From NCBI RefSeq assembly GCF_004570385.1, contig NZ_SPQL01000008.1:1-64000 (forward strand): a stretch of 64,000 bases of DNA, written 5' to 3'. How positions within the stretch are numbered: position 1 is the first letter of the stretch; each line of letters begins with the position of its first letter. Below are positions 52,069-60,636 of the stretch, in pieces. The stretch is from Blastococcus sp. CT_GayMR19 (GTDB taxonomy: Bacteria > Actinomycetota > Actinomycetes > Mycobacteriales > Geodermatophilaceae). Made by a program: the position numbers and the translations under genes. The notes below the pieces were generated by a model that was given only the letters and a program-made list of their open reading frames with translations, made no database searches and was not told the DNA's origin.

Positions 52069-53481
52069 CTACTCGGACGTGGGTGCGGTGACGGCGGGCT
52101 CGTCGAGAACCCACCAGGTGCGGACGTTGACGAACTCGCGGATGCCGGCGGCGGCCAGCTCCCGGCCGTAGCCGCTGGCGCGGGTGCCGCCGAACGGCAT
52201 CCGGACGTCCGAGGCGACGACGGCGTTGACGAAGACGGCGCCGGAGCGGATCCGCCGGGCGACGGCGATCCCGCGCTCGGGATCGGCCGTCCAGACGCTC
52301 GCGCCGAGGCCGAAGCGGGTGTCGTTGGCGATCCGGACGGCCTCGTCGTCGCCGTCGGCCACGATCACCGTGGCCACGGGGCCGAAGGTCTCCTCGTCGT
52401 GGGCGACCTGACCGGGCTCGACGTCGGCCAGGACGGTCGGCGCGTAGAAGTTCCCGGGTCGGTCGAGACGATGCCCGCCGGCGAGCAGCCGGGCACCCTT
52501 CGAGACCGACGCCTCCACCTGCCGGTTGACCCCCTCGAGCAGGTCCTCCCGGGCCATCGGCCCGACGTCGGTGCCGTCCGCCTCCGGATCCCCGACGGTC
52601 AGCGCCGCCACCTCGGCGACCAGCAGCCGGGTGAACTCGTCGACGACCGAGGCGTCGACCACGAACCGCTTCGGCGAGATGCAGCTCTGCCCGGCGTTGA
52701 GGAACCTGCCGCGCGCCGCCATGGCAGCGACGCGCGGCAGGTCGGCGTCGGCGAGGACGACGAAGGGATCGGAGCCGCCCAGCTCGAGCACGGACTTCTT
52801 GATCGCATCGCCCGCGGCGGAGCCGACGGCCCGGCCCGCCCGCTCGCTGCCGGTGATGGTGACGGCGCCGATCCGGGGGTCGTCGATCAGCCGGCGGGTG
52901 ACGGCGGGAACGTCCGGCTCGGCGACCACCAGAGCCTTGAACAACCCCTTCGGCGCACCGGCCTCGGCCAGCACGCGCTCGACCGCCAGCGCGCAGCCGG
53001 TCGTGTTCGGCGAGTGCTTGAGCAGCGCGGCGTTGCCTGCCATGAGCGCCGGGGCCGCGAAGCGCAGCACCTGCCAGAGCGGGAAGTTCCACGGCATGAC
53101 GGCGAGCACCACGCCGACCGGCTCGTAGCCGATCCAACTGCGGTCGGCGGAGGTGGCCACCGGCTCGTCGGTGAGGAACTCGCCGGCGTGCTCGGCGTAG
53201 TAGTCGCACGCCGTGGCGCACTTCTCCACCTCGGCACGGGCCTCGGCCAGCGGCTTGCCCATCTCCCGGGTGACGAGCAGGGCGAGGTCCTCGGCCGCGG
53301 CCCGCAGGACCTCGGCGGTGCGGCGGAGGACCGCGGCCCGCTCGGCGTACGGCCGTGCGGCCCATTCGCACTGCGCCTCGGCCGCCCGGTCGAGGGCGGC
53401 GTCCACCTCGGCGTCGGTAAAGGCCGGGTACTCGGCGAGCCGCTCCCCCGTCGCCGGGTTCACGGTGACGACGGCGCTCAT
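52069..53481 (-). CDS. NAD(P)-dependent aldehyde dehydrogenase (succinate-semialdehyde type)
   Basis: A 470-residue ALDH. Catalytic Cys267 is in NAGQSCISPKRF, general base Glu233 in LELGGSDP, and the Asn in the MPWNFPLW block; the NAD loop is ITGSERAGRAVG. Sequence resembles succinate-semialdehyde dehydrogenases, but substrate specificity cannot be fixed. The stop lies 7 bases before the dehydrogenase gene and its start overlaps the cupin gene (ATGA), so it belongs to a four-gene operon. Confidence 0.93.
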   Translation of the reverse strand: MSAVVTVNPATGERLAEYPAFTDAEVDAALDRAAEAQCEWAARPYAERAAVLRRTAEVLRAAAEDLALLVTREMGKPLAEARAEVEKCATACDYYAEHAGEFLTDEPVATSADRSWIGYEPVGVVLAVMPWNFPLWQVLRFAAPALMAGNAALLKHSPNTTGCALAVERVLAEAGAPKGLFKALVVAEPDVPAVTRRLIDDPRIGAVTITGSERAGRAVGSAAGDAIKKSVLELGGSDPFVVLADADLPRVAAMAARGRFLNAGQSCISPKRFVVDASVVDEFTRLLVAEVAALTVGDPEADGTDVGPMAREDLLEGVNRQVEASVSKGARLLAGGHRLDRPGNFYAPTVLADVEPGQVAHDEETFGPVATVIVADGDDEAVRIANDTRFGLGASVWTADPERGIAVARRIRSGAVFVNAVVASDVRMPFGGTRASGYGRELAAAGIREFVNVRTWWVLDEPAVTAPTSE

Positions 53482-53966
53482 GCCGATTCGCCGGACGAGG
53501 GCACGGCACCATCGCCACGGTGCACGGGTCCAGCGCCACGGTCGCTGTCGGACAGGTGCTCGAACGTCTCGCCGGTCGCGGTGATCGTGCGCGTGACGTC
53601 GCGCCCGCCGTAGACCCAGCAGATGGTCATCGAGCCCTCGCCGCGGTTGCGGAAGCAGTGCGGAACGCCGGCCGGCACCCAGGTGGCCTGCCCGGCGACC
53701 AGGTCGAACTCGTCGTCCCCGACGACGGCGGTGGCCTCGCCCTCGAAGACGAGCACGCTCTCCTCGACGTCGTGCGAGTGCAGCGGGATCCCGGTGCCCG
53801 GCGAGAACACGGTCATCCCGGTGGTGACCTTGTTGTGCTCGCAGTTCCACTTGCCGACGAACGGGATCGTGGCGACGCCGTTGCCGCGGTCGAAGCGCTC
53901 GATCTCCTCGGGGCGCAGGACCATCGACGGCGGGACGGGCTGCGTGGAAGCGGATTCAGTGCTCAT
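53478..53966 (-). CDS. Cupin domain protein
   Basis: A 162-residue single-domain cupin. The metal motif GIPLHSHDVEESVLVFEGEA supplies two His and one Glu, with the second motif AGVPHCFRNRGEGSMTICWVYGG completing the barrel. Possible roles are isomerase, dioxygenase or sensor. Translationally coupled to both flanking genes by ATGA overlaps. Confidence 0.9.
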   Translation of the reverse strand: MSTESASTQPVPPSMVLRPEEIERFDRGNGVATIPFVGKWNCEHNKVTTGMTVFSPGTGIPLHSHDVEESVLVFEGEATAVVGDDEFDLVAGQATWVPAGVPHCFRNRGEGSMTICWVYGGRDVTRTITATGETFEHLSDSDRGAGPVHRGDGAVPSSGESA

Positions 53967-54280
53967 GCGGACTCCTCGGCGGTGTGGGTGACGAGCAGCG
54001 AGCCGGCCGTGTTGACCTGGCTGCCGGGGACGAGCACGCGCTCGGCGATCCGGCGCCACTGCGCGAAGTGCGGGGACGCCTTGTGCGCCTCGAAGGCCGC
54101 GGCGTCGGTGTAGATCTCGTAGAGGAAGAAGCGGTTGGGGTCGGTCGCCACCGACGAGATGTCGAAGCGCAGGCACCCCGGTTCGTCGCGCACCGCCGCC
54201 TCGGCGTTCGCCGTCATGCCGGCGAGGAACTCCTCCCGATGCTCGGGCCGCACATCCATCTGGACCACCAGGCTGAACAT
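53963..54280 (-). CDS. ABM domain putative monooxygenase
   Basis: A 105-residue ferredoxin-like dimeric alpha/beta barrel protein (antibiotic biosynthesis monooxygenase family). VQMDVRPEHREEFLAGM and EPGCLRFDISSVATDPNRFFLYEIYTDAAAFEAHKASPHF are the family blocks. Related to LsrG and YgiN. It is the first gene of the leftward four-gene operon. ATG 54280 is preceded by CGAAGGACGGCGA. Confidence 0.9.
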   Translation of the reverse strand: MFSLVVQMDVRPEHREEFLAGMTANAEAAVRDEPGCLRFDISSVATDPNRFFLYEIYTDAAAFEAHKASPHFAQWRRIAERVLVPGSQVNTAGSLLVTHTAEESA

Positions 54281-54305
54281 TCGCCGTCCTTCGATTCCGT
54301 GGGGG

Positions 54306-54343
54306 TTGTTGTATGCGATACTGTATACATCAACGAGTACAAC
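54306..54343. promoter_or_regulatory. Nested palindromes in divergent promoter, GntR site candidate
   Basis: Within the 83-base gap between the ABM and Ldh genes are TGTATACA (54322-54329), GTAT-GCG-ATAC (54311-54321) and outer arms GTTGTA (54308-54313) / TACAAC (54338-54343). TGTATACA matches the T-GT-N-AC-A pattern of FadR-subfamily GntR operators. Confidence 0.6.
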
Positions 54344-54363
54344 ACAAGACCGAGAGGCTCGTC

Positions 54364-55425
54364 ATGACAGAGGCACGGATCTCGCCGGACACGATGCGGG
54401 ACTTCGGGACGCGGGTCCTCGTCTCCCTCGACGTGCCGCACGAGGACGCGGCCCTGGTCGCGGACAGCCTCGTGCAGGCCGACCTGTGGGGCCACCAGTC
54501 GCACGGCCTCCTGCGGCTGCCCTGGTACGCCGCGCGGATCCGCTCCGGCGCCATGGGCGCGGTGACCGACCCCGCGGTCCTGTCCGACACCGGACCGCTG
54601 CTGCTGCTGGACGGTCGCGACGGCATCGGCCAGGTGCTGACCGAGCGCGCCCGCAGGCTGGCCGTCGAGCGGGCCCGGACCCACGGCGTCGGGGTGGTGG
54701 GTGTGCGCAACTCCAACCACTTCGGCACGGCGATGTACTTCACCCGCCGCGCCGCCCACGACGGCTGCGTCGCCGTCCTCACCACGAACGCCAGCCCGGC
54801 GATGGCTCCCTGGGGCGGTCGGGAGAAGCGGCTCGGCACCAACCCGTGGTCGATCGCCGCCCCGGGGCCCGACGGCCGGGTCGTCGCCGTCGACATCGCC
54901 AACACCGCCGTGGCCCGGGGCAAGATCTACCTGGCGAAGAACCGCGGGGAGCCCATCCCGGAGACCTGGGCGCTCACCGCGGACGGGGCCCCCACCACCG
55001 ATCCGGCCGAAGGAGTGCTCGGCGTGATCCTGCCGATGGCCGGCCACAAGGGCTACGCGATCACGTTCCTGATGGACGTGCTCTCCGGTGCGCTGACCGG
55101 CAGCGCCGTGGGCACGGGGGTGCACGGCCCGTACGAGGCCGACCAGCGCAGCGGTGCCGGCCACCTCTTCCTCGCCCTCGACCCGGAGGCGTTCGGCGAC
55201 CGGGCGGGCTACGAGGCCCGCGTCCAGCAGCTGATCGCCGAGGTGAAGGACGTCCCCCTCGCCCAGGGCTTCGACGAGGTGTTCTACCCCGGTGAGGTGG
55301 AGGACCGCGCCGAGGCGGCGAACCTCGCGGCCGGCGGCGTCGTCCTGGCCGAGCAGTCGATGACCGACCTGCGCGACCTGGCCGCGGAGACCGACGTGCC
55401 GTTCCCGGTCGGAGACGCGCGATGA
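54364..55425 (+). CDS. Ldh family NAD(P)-dependent oxidoreductase (malate/lactate/sulfolactate type)
   Basis: A 353-residue enzyme of the malate/L-lactate dehydrogenase (Ldh2/ComC/YlbC) family, unrelated to classical LDH. Blocks LVQADLWGHQSHGLLRLPWY, GVRNSNHFGTAMYF and MAGHKGYAITFLMDVLSGALTGS contain the His and Lys active-site residues. It oxidises a 2-hydroxy acid to a 2-oxo acid; candidates are malate, ureidoglycolate and sulfolactate. Start ATG 54364 has GAGAGGCTCGTC upstream. The stop overlaps the GntR gene. Confidence 0.92.
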   Translation: MTEARISPDTMRDFGTRVLVSLDVPHEDAALVADSLVQADLWGHQSHGLLRLPWYAARIRSGAMGAVTDPAVLSDTGPLLLLDGRDGIGQVLTERARRLAVERARTHGVGVVGVRNSNHFGTAMYFTRRAAHDGCVAVLTTNASPAMAPWGGREKRLGTNPWSIAAPGPDGRVVAVDIANTAVARGKIYLAKNRGEPIPETWALTADGAPTTDPAEGVLGVILPMAGHKGYAITFLMDVLSGALTGSAVGTGVHGPYEADQRSGAGHLFLALDPEAFGDRAGYEARVQQLIAEVKDVPLAQGFDEVFYPGEVEDRAEAANLAAGGVVLAEQSMTDLRDLAAETDVPFPVGDAR

Positions 55426-56135
55426 CCGCCGCGGTGCCCGACGGCCCGGACGCCGACCTCAGCAAGGCCGACCTCGTCCACCGCCGGCTCAAGGAGGAGA
55501 TCGAGCTCGGGGAGCTGGCGCCCGGGACGCCGCTGTCGGAGCTCTCGCTGGTCGAGCGCACCGGGGCGTCCCGCACTCCGGTCCGGGAGGCGCTGCGCCG
55601 GCTGGCCGCCGAGGGACTGGTGGACCTCGTGCCGCGACAGGGGGCCCGGGTCTCGCGCGTGTCCCTGCAGAGCGTCCGGGACCTGTTCGACTTCCGCGGC
55701 CTGCTGGAGCCGGCGGCCATCCGGCAGGCCACCGAGGCGGCAGGCGCCGACCCGGAGCTCCGGCGGGCGTTCTCCTCCATGCGCGGCGAGTTCGTCCGCA
55801 TCCAGCGGCGGGCCCCCTCGCAGGCGCGCTCCCGGGCGTTCTACGAGCTGGCCGACCGGTTCGACTGGGCGGTCATCGGCGCCACCCGCAACGAGCACCT
55901 GCGGCGCACGATCGCGGAGCTGCGGCCGCACACGGCCCGCCTGCGCAACCTCTCGCACGTGGACCCGCAGCGGGTCGACGTCTCGGTGGCCGAGCACCTG
56001 GTCATCTGCGACGCGGTGCTGGGCGGGGACGCCGACGAGGCAGCGCGCAGGACCGCCGAGCACCTGGCCCAGTCCGTCGCGACGATCTTCCGCAACCTGG
56101 CCTCCGGCCCCGGCGCCGGCCTCGACCTGAACTAG
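55422..56135 (+). CDS. GntR family regulator with FCD domain
   Basis: A 237-residue FadR-subfamily repressor: winged helix (about 14-82, with VERTGASRTPVREALRRLAAEGLVDLVP) and an FCD domain (DLFDFRGLLEPAAIRQA ... RNEHLRRTIAELRPHTARLRNL ... VAEHLVICDAVLGGD). Coupled to the Ldh gene by an ATGA overlap. It probably represses the divergent promoters at 54281-54363. Confidence 0.92.
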   Translation: MTAAVPDGPDADLSKADLVHRRLKEEIELGELAPGTPLSELSLVERTGASRTPVREALRRLAAEGLVDLVPRQGARVSRVSLQSVRDLFDFRGLLEPAAIRQATEAAGADPELRRAFSSMRGEFVRIQRRAPSQARSRAFYELADRFDWAVIGATRNEHLRRTIAELRPHTARLRNLSHVDPQRVDVSVAEHLVICDAVLGGDADEAARRTAEHLAQSVATIFRNLASGPGAGLDLN

Positions 56136-56138
56136 AGG

Positions 56139-56172
56139 CTGAGGGGCCGAAAGCACGCTCATGGCCCCTCAG
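56139..56172. terminator. Rho-independent-like terminator after GntR gene
   Basis: CTGAGGGGCC (56139-56148) pairs with GGCCCCTCAG (56163-56172) over a 14-base loop, between converging stop codons. Confidence 0.6.
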
Positions 56173-56176
56173 GGAG

Positions 56177-56572
56177 TCAGTGCGCGGCCTTCACCGCGAG
56201 CACCGGGCAGTGCGCGTCCAGCAGGATGCGCTGCGCCTGACTGCCGGTGAGCAGCTTGCCGGTCGCCGTCCGCCGGCGCAGCCCGATGACGATGAGACTC
56301 GCCTTGATCCGGTCGGCCGCCTCGACGAGCTCGTCGGACGCCTCGTGGCCGCGCACCATCTGGTGGATCTCGTACGCGACGCCGGTCCGGTCCAGCCGGG
56401 CGCGGACCTCGTCGAGGTTGTCCTCGGATGCGTAGCGCTTGTCGGCGAGGGAGTCGCCGCGCGAGCTGTTGACGATGTGCAACGGCTCCTCGCGGAGCTG
56501 CGCCTCGCTGATCGCGGCGGTGAGCGCCGCCTCGCCCTCGGGGGTGGGGACGTAGCCCACGACGATGGTCAT
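56177..56572 (-). CDS. Universal stress protein family protein
   Basis: A 131-residue UspA-fold protein. It begins TIVVGYVPTPEGEAALTAAI and ends with IVIGLRRRTATGKLLTGSQAQRILLDAHCPVLAVKAAH; the G-2x-G-9x-GS/T-type nucleotide loop is represented by GLRRR...GKLLTGS. Function is stress adaptation or metabolite binding. Between the GntR gene and the two-component system, it may be part of the regulon but has its own promoter. Confidence 0.9.
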   Translation of the reverse strand: MTIVVGYVPTPEGEAALTAAISEAQLREEPLHIVNSSRGDSLADKRYASEDNLDEVRARLDRTGVAYEIHQMVRGHEASDELVEAADRIKASLIVIGLRRRTATGKLLTGSQAQRILLDAHCPVLAVKAAH

Positions 56573-56657
56573 GCCGACAGCCTTGCCGACCGGCCGGAGA
56601 ACGTCAGCATTGCGGACCTAACGGACGTTTCGGTCATTTCGTCCCTGTCGCACGGAC

Positions 56658-57356
56658 TCAGCCGGGACGGCGCGGCGACCGGGGCGTGAACCGCCGCTCC
56701 GGCCGGCCCGCCGAGCCGTAGCGCTGGCGGACGTCGGCCTCCTGCTGTGTCACCAGCTGCTCGAGGTACCGCCGTGCGCTCACCCGGGCCAGCCCGGTGC
56801 GTTCGCTGCACTCGCTGGCCGAGAGCCCGTCCGGCCCCACCTCCTCCAGGGTCTTCCGCACCAGCTCCAGCGTCTCGGGCGCGATCCCCTTGGGGGTCGC
56901 CACCGACGACGGCTGCAGCCCCCCTCGGGACATGCCGAACATCCGGTCCACGTCCGGCTGGGCCGCCTCCCCCAGGTCCTCCAGCTCACCGCGCAGTGCC
57001 GCGTAGTCGCGCAGCCGGGTCTCGAAGGCCCGGCGGTCGAACGGCTTCACGAGGTAGTGCAGCACCCCGCCGTGCAGCGCGCTCCGGATGCTCTCGACGT
57101 CCCGGGCGGCGCTGATGACGATGACGTCCACCGGTGACCCGCCGGCCCGCAGCCGTCGGAGGACCTCCAGCCCCGTCATGTCGGGCAGGTAGACGTCGAG
57201 CAGGACGAGGTCCGGACCGAGCCGGTCGATCTCCGTCAGTGCCTGCGCGCCGGACGACGCCGTGCCCACGACCTCGAAGCCCTCCAGCGCCGACACGAAC
57301 CCGGCGTGCACCTTCGCCACCATGAAGTCGTCGTCGACGATCAGCACGCCGATCAC
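56658..57356 (-). CDS. CitB/DcuR-like response regulator
   Basis: A 232-residue regulator. The receiver domain has the acidic DDD at 8-10, phospho-acceptor Asp54 (LVLLDVYLPDM), Ser in VIVISAARD and Lys in LHYLVKPFDRRAFE. The C-terminal helix-turn-helix (LSASECSERTGLARVSARRYLEQLV) is the DcuR/CitB type. It probably activates the tct genes. GTG 57356 overlaps the kinase stop by 4 bases. Confidence 0.93.
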   Translation of the reverse strand: MIGVLIVDDDFMVAKVHAGFVSALEGFEVVGTASSGAQALTEIDRLGPDLVLLDVYLPDMTGLEVLRRLRAGGSPVDVIVISAARDVESIRSALHGGVLHYLVKPFDRRAFETRLRDYAALRGELEDLGEAAQPDVDRMFGMSRGGLQPSSVATPKGIAPETLELVRKTLEEVGPDGLSASECSERTGLARVSARRYLEQLVTQQEADVRQRYGSAGRPERRFTPRSPRRPG

Positions 57357-58942
57357 GAGACGCCCACCTGGTTCGCGGCCGGCAGGGTGGCCGTGAACGT
57401 GGAGCCACCGGCCGAGGAGGCGGTCACGTCGCCGCCGCGCCGGGTGCACACCAGGTGCACCAGGGACAGCCCGATCCCGCGCTCACGGGACCCGGCCGTG
57501 TCCTTGGTCGAGATGCCGCGGCGGAAGATCTCCCGCTCCATGCCCGGGGGCACGCCGGCGCCGGAGTCGCGCACCACGACGTCGACCTCTCCGTCGACCA
57601 CCCCGAGGGACACCTCCACCCAGCGCTGCGGCGCCTCCGCCGCGGCGTCCATGGCGTTGTCGAGGAGGTTGCCGACGACGGTGGCGACATCGGTGCTCAG
57701 CTCGTCGTCCAGTGCCGGGAGCGCCGACTCCGGCGCGATGCGCAGGTCGACACCGAGCTCGGCGGCCTGGCTTGCCTTGGCGATGAGCAGCGCGGCCACG
57801 GAGGGATCCCGCACGGCCGCCGTCACCGTCTCGCTGAACTCCGACCGGCTGGAGCTCACCCGGTGCACGAAGCGGACCGCCTCCTCGGACTCCCCGAGCT
57901 CGATCAGCCCGGCGATGGTGTGCAGCCGGTTGCTGAACTCGTGGGCCTGGGCGCGCAGGGTGTCGGTGACGTGGCGGGTGAGGTCGAGCTCGCGGCGCAG
58001 TTCCAGCAGTTCGGTGCGGTCGCGCAGCGTCGTCACCGAACCGATCGACCGCCCGCGGCTGGCGATCGGCAGCCGGTTGACCACGAGCACCCGTCCGGCG
58101 CTGGCGACGGCGCGGTCGCGCTCCACCTCGCCGCGGAGCAGGGCGTCGCGCATCTCCTCCCCCACGCCCAGATCCTCCAGCGTCCGCCCGAGCGCGTCGC
58201 CGGGGATGTGCAGCAGCCGGATCGCCTCGTCGTTGATCAGGGTGACCCGGCCCAGCAGGTCCAGGCCGACCACGCCCTCGCGGATGCCGTGCAGCATCGC
58301 GTCGCGGTGCTCCACCAGGCCCGCGATCTCGGTCGGCTCCATGCCGAGGGTCTGCCGCTTGACCCGGCGAGCGAGGAGCAGGGAGCCGCCGATCCCGAGC
58401 GCGCTGGCCAGGCCCAGATAGGTCAGCAAGTTGGGTGCGGCGGCGGCCAGTCCGTCGAGCACCGAGGGATAGAACCGGGTGACGACGACGAACCCGGCGA
58501 TCTCCTCCTTCGGGGCGGTCAGGATGGGTGCCATGGCCACCGCGGCATGACCGCCGTCGACCTCCCGCTCGCCCAGCCAGCCGTCCCCCTCGAGCACGGG
58601 GCTGTCGCCGACGTCGTAGCGCCTGCCGAGCTCGCCGGGATCGGCACTGGCGATGACGGTGCGGTCGGGGAGCGCCACCACCACCGAGGCCGAGCCCGAG
58701 TTGCTGCGCGCGGTCTCCGCGGCGATCGGGGCGTACGCGACCCCGCCGTCCGCCAGGGAGTTCCGCAGCGCCCGCGAGCCGGCGAGCGTCTCGGCGACCG
58801 CCTGCGCCCGCCGGCCCTCGAACTCCTGCGCACGAAGCGTCGACTGGGCCACCGTCACCGCCGTGACACCGACGAGGACGACGAGGATGATCACCACCTG
58901 CAGCGCCAGCAGCTGGCCGGCCAGCGAGAGCCGCCGGGTCAC
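57353..58942 (-). CDS. CitA/DcuS-like sensor histidine kinase
   Basis: A 529-residue membrane kinase. A first helix (about 11-32), an extracytoplasmic Cache/PAS-like sensor (about 35-170), second helix (about 180-195), a cytoplasmic PAS domain (AMLHGIREGVVGLDLLGRVTLIND), an SPOB_a-type dimerisation helix with His in AHEFSNRLHTIAGLIELGE, and a HATPase_c domain with NLLDNAMDAAA and ERGIGLSLVH. These kinases sense citrate or C4-dicarboxylates outside the cell. Divergent from tctC, separated by 177 bases. GTG 58942. Confidence 0.94.
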   Translation of the reverse strand: MTRRLSLAGQLLALQVVIILVVLVGVTAVTVAQSTLRAQEFEGRRAQAVAETLAGSRALRNSLADGGVAYAPIAAETARSNSGSASVVVALPDRTVIASADPGELGRRYDVGDSPVLEGDGWLGEREVDGGHAAVAMAPILTAPKEEIAGFVVVTRFYPSVLDGLAAAAPNLLTYLGLASALGIGGSLLLARRVKRQTLGMEPTEIAGLVEHRDAMLHGIREGVVGLDLLGRVTLINDEAIRLLHIPGDALGRTLEDLGVGEEMRDALLRGEVERDRAVASAGRVLVVNRLPIASRGRSIGSVTTLRDRTELLELRRELDLTRHVTDTLRAQAHEFSNRLHTIAGLIELGESEEAVRFVHRVSSSRSEFSETVTAAVRDPSVAALLIAKASQAAELGVDLRIAPESALPALDDELSTDVATVVGNLLDNAMDAAAEAPQRWVEVSLGVVDGEVDVVVRDSGAGVPPGMEREIFRRGISTKDTAGSRERGIGLSLVHLVCTRRGGDVTASSAGGSTFTATLPAANQVGVS

Positions 58943-59119
58943 GTACGTCTCCTGACATCGGTGGGCGGGACGCGGCAAGTCCAGCACGGAGCGTGGTCCC
59001 CGGAAGCCGTGGACACAACGACCACAAAGCTCATTGCGCACGCAAGCGTGACACGGGCCACTGCGTTCTCCATCTTTCCTTTCGACGGCGGGAACCCGCC
59101 GGACACACAGGAGGACACC

Positions 59120-60127
59120 ATGCGCACTGCTTCCCTGCGGAAGCTCACCGTCGGCGCCGTCGCCGCCGGCCTCGTGCTGACCGGCTGCGGCACCACTGCC
59201 GAGGGCGGCTCCGCCGCCGAGGGCGCCGCCCAGGAAGGTCCGATCAGCGGGCTCCGGATGCTGATCCCGAACTCGGCCGGCAGCGGCTACGACACCACCG
59301 GCCGCGAGGTCGCGAAGGTCCTGGAGAGCGAGAAGCTCTCCGAATCCATCGAGGTCTTCAACCTCGAGGGCGCCGGCGGCACCGTCGGCCTGCAGCGCCT
59401 CGTGAACGAGGAGGGCAACGCCGAGATGCTCATGCAGATGGGCCTCGGCGTGGTCGGTGCGCAGTTCAGCAACCAGTCCGAGGCCACCCTCGACCAGACG
59501 ACGCCGATCGCCAAGCTGATCGAGGAGGCCGAGGCGATCGTCGTCCTGGCGGACTCCCCGTTCCAGACCATCGACGACCTCGTCACCGCTTGGAAGGCCG
59601 ACCCCGGCAACACCCCCGTCGGCGGCGCGTCCAACCCCGGCGGCCCGGACCACCTGACCCCGATGCTGCTCGCTCAGGAGGTCGGGGTCACTCCCACCGA
59701 CGTCAACTACGTCCCCTATGACGGCGGCGGCGAGCTGCTCGCCGGCCTGCTCGGCGGCGACGTGGCGTTCGCCGCGACCGGCGTGGGGGAGGTGGCCGAG
59801 TCGGCCGCCAGCGGCGACGTCCGGATCCTGGCGGTGACCAGCGAGGAGCCGGTCGAGGGCGTGGACGCCCCCACCTTGACCGAGGAGGGCGTGGACCTGG
59901 TCTTCGCCAACTGGCGCGGCATCGTGGCGGCTCCCGGGATCTCCGAGGAGCAGACCAAGAAGTTCGTCGACACGCTCACCGAGATGCACGGCAGCGACGC
60001 CTGGCAGCAGGTGCTCGAGGACCAGGGCTGGACCGACGCGTTCATCACCGGCGACGAGTTCGGGACCTTCCTCACCGAGGAGAGCGACCGCGTCGAGGGC
60101 GTCATGAGCGAGCTGGGCCTGGTATGA
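59120..60127 (+). CDS. tctC: Tripartite tricarboxylate transporter substrate-binding lipoprotein
   Basis: A 335-residue solute receptor of the TctC/Bug family. The signal peptide ends in lipobox LTGC with Cys23, so the mature protein is membrane-anchored outside the cell. It contains [23 protein letters not shown]-like and [13 protein letters not shown] blocks (here [15 protein letters not shown]) of the ligand-binding pockets, which contact carboxylates by main-chain and water bridges. ATG 59120 follows AGGAGGACACC. Its stop overlaps tctB (ATGA). Confidence 0.93.
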   Translation: MRTASLRKLTVGAVAAGLVLTGCGTTAEGGSAAEGAAQEGPISGLRMLIPNSAGSGYDTTGREVAKVLESEKLSESIEVFNLEGAGGTVGLQRLVNEEGNAEMLMQMGLGVVGAQFSNQSEATLDQTTPIAKLIEEAEAIVVLADSPFQTIDDLVTAWKADPGNTPVGGASNPGGPDHLTPMLLAQEVGVTPTDVNYVPYDGGGELLAGLLGGDVAFAATGVGEVAESAASGDVRILAVTSEEPVEGVDAPTLTEEGVDLVFANWRGIVAAPGISEEQTKKFVDTLTEMHGSDAWQQVLEDQGWTDAFITGDEFGTFLTEESDRVEGVMSELGLV

Positions 60128-60636
60128 GCGCCGCCGCCCCCGGCGGCACCCAGGAGCAGGGCCGCTCCGAGCTCGGAGTGGCCCTGTTCCTCGGGGCTCT
60201 CGGGATCCTCGTCATCGTGCAGGCCCTGCTCCTGCCGGAGAGCCGGATCGCCCGCGGTCCCGTGGGCCCCGGCGCGGTGCCGATCGTGGTCGGCTCACTG
60301 CTCGTCATCGTCGCGGGCTTCCTCGCCGTCGACGTGTGGCGCGGCGGCCGCGGCGAGCCGGAGGGCGGCGAGGACATCGAGCTCACCGGCAGCAGCGACT
60401 GGAAGACGGTCGCCATCCTGGTGGCCGCATTCCTCTCCAACGCCCTCCTGATCGAGAGCCTCGGCTGGCCCATCTCGGGGGCCATCCTGTTCTGGGGGTG
60501 CGCCTTCGCCCTGGGCAGCCGGCACTACGTCCGCGACGCCGCCATCGCAATCGTCATGGGTGTGGGCAGCTGGTACCTGTTCGTCCTCGGCCTGGGCACC
60601 AGCCTGCCCGTGGGCATCCTGGAGGGGATCCTCTGA
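60124..60636 (+). CDS. tctB: Tripartite tricarboxylate transporter small membrane subunit TctB
   Basis: A 170-residue protein with four transmembrane helices ([73 protein letters not shown]). Length and topology are those of TctB. It overlaps tctC by 4 bases and tctA by 1. Confidence 0.93.
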   Translation: MSAAAPGGTQEQGRSELGVALFLGALGILVIVQALLLPESRIARGPVGPGAVPIVVGSLLVIVAGFLAVDVWRGGRGEPEGGEDIELTGSSDWKTVAILVAAFLSNALLIESLGWPISGAILFWGCAFALGSRHYVRDAAIAIVMGVGSWYLFVLGLGTSLPVGILEGIL

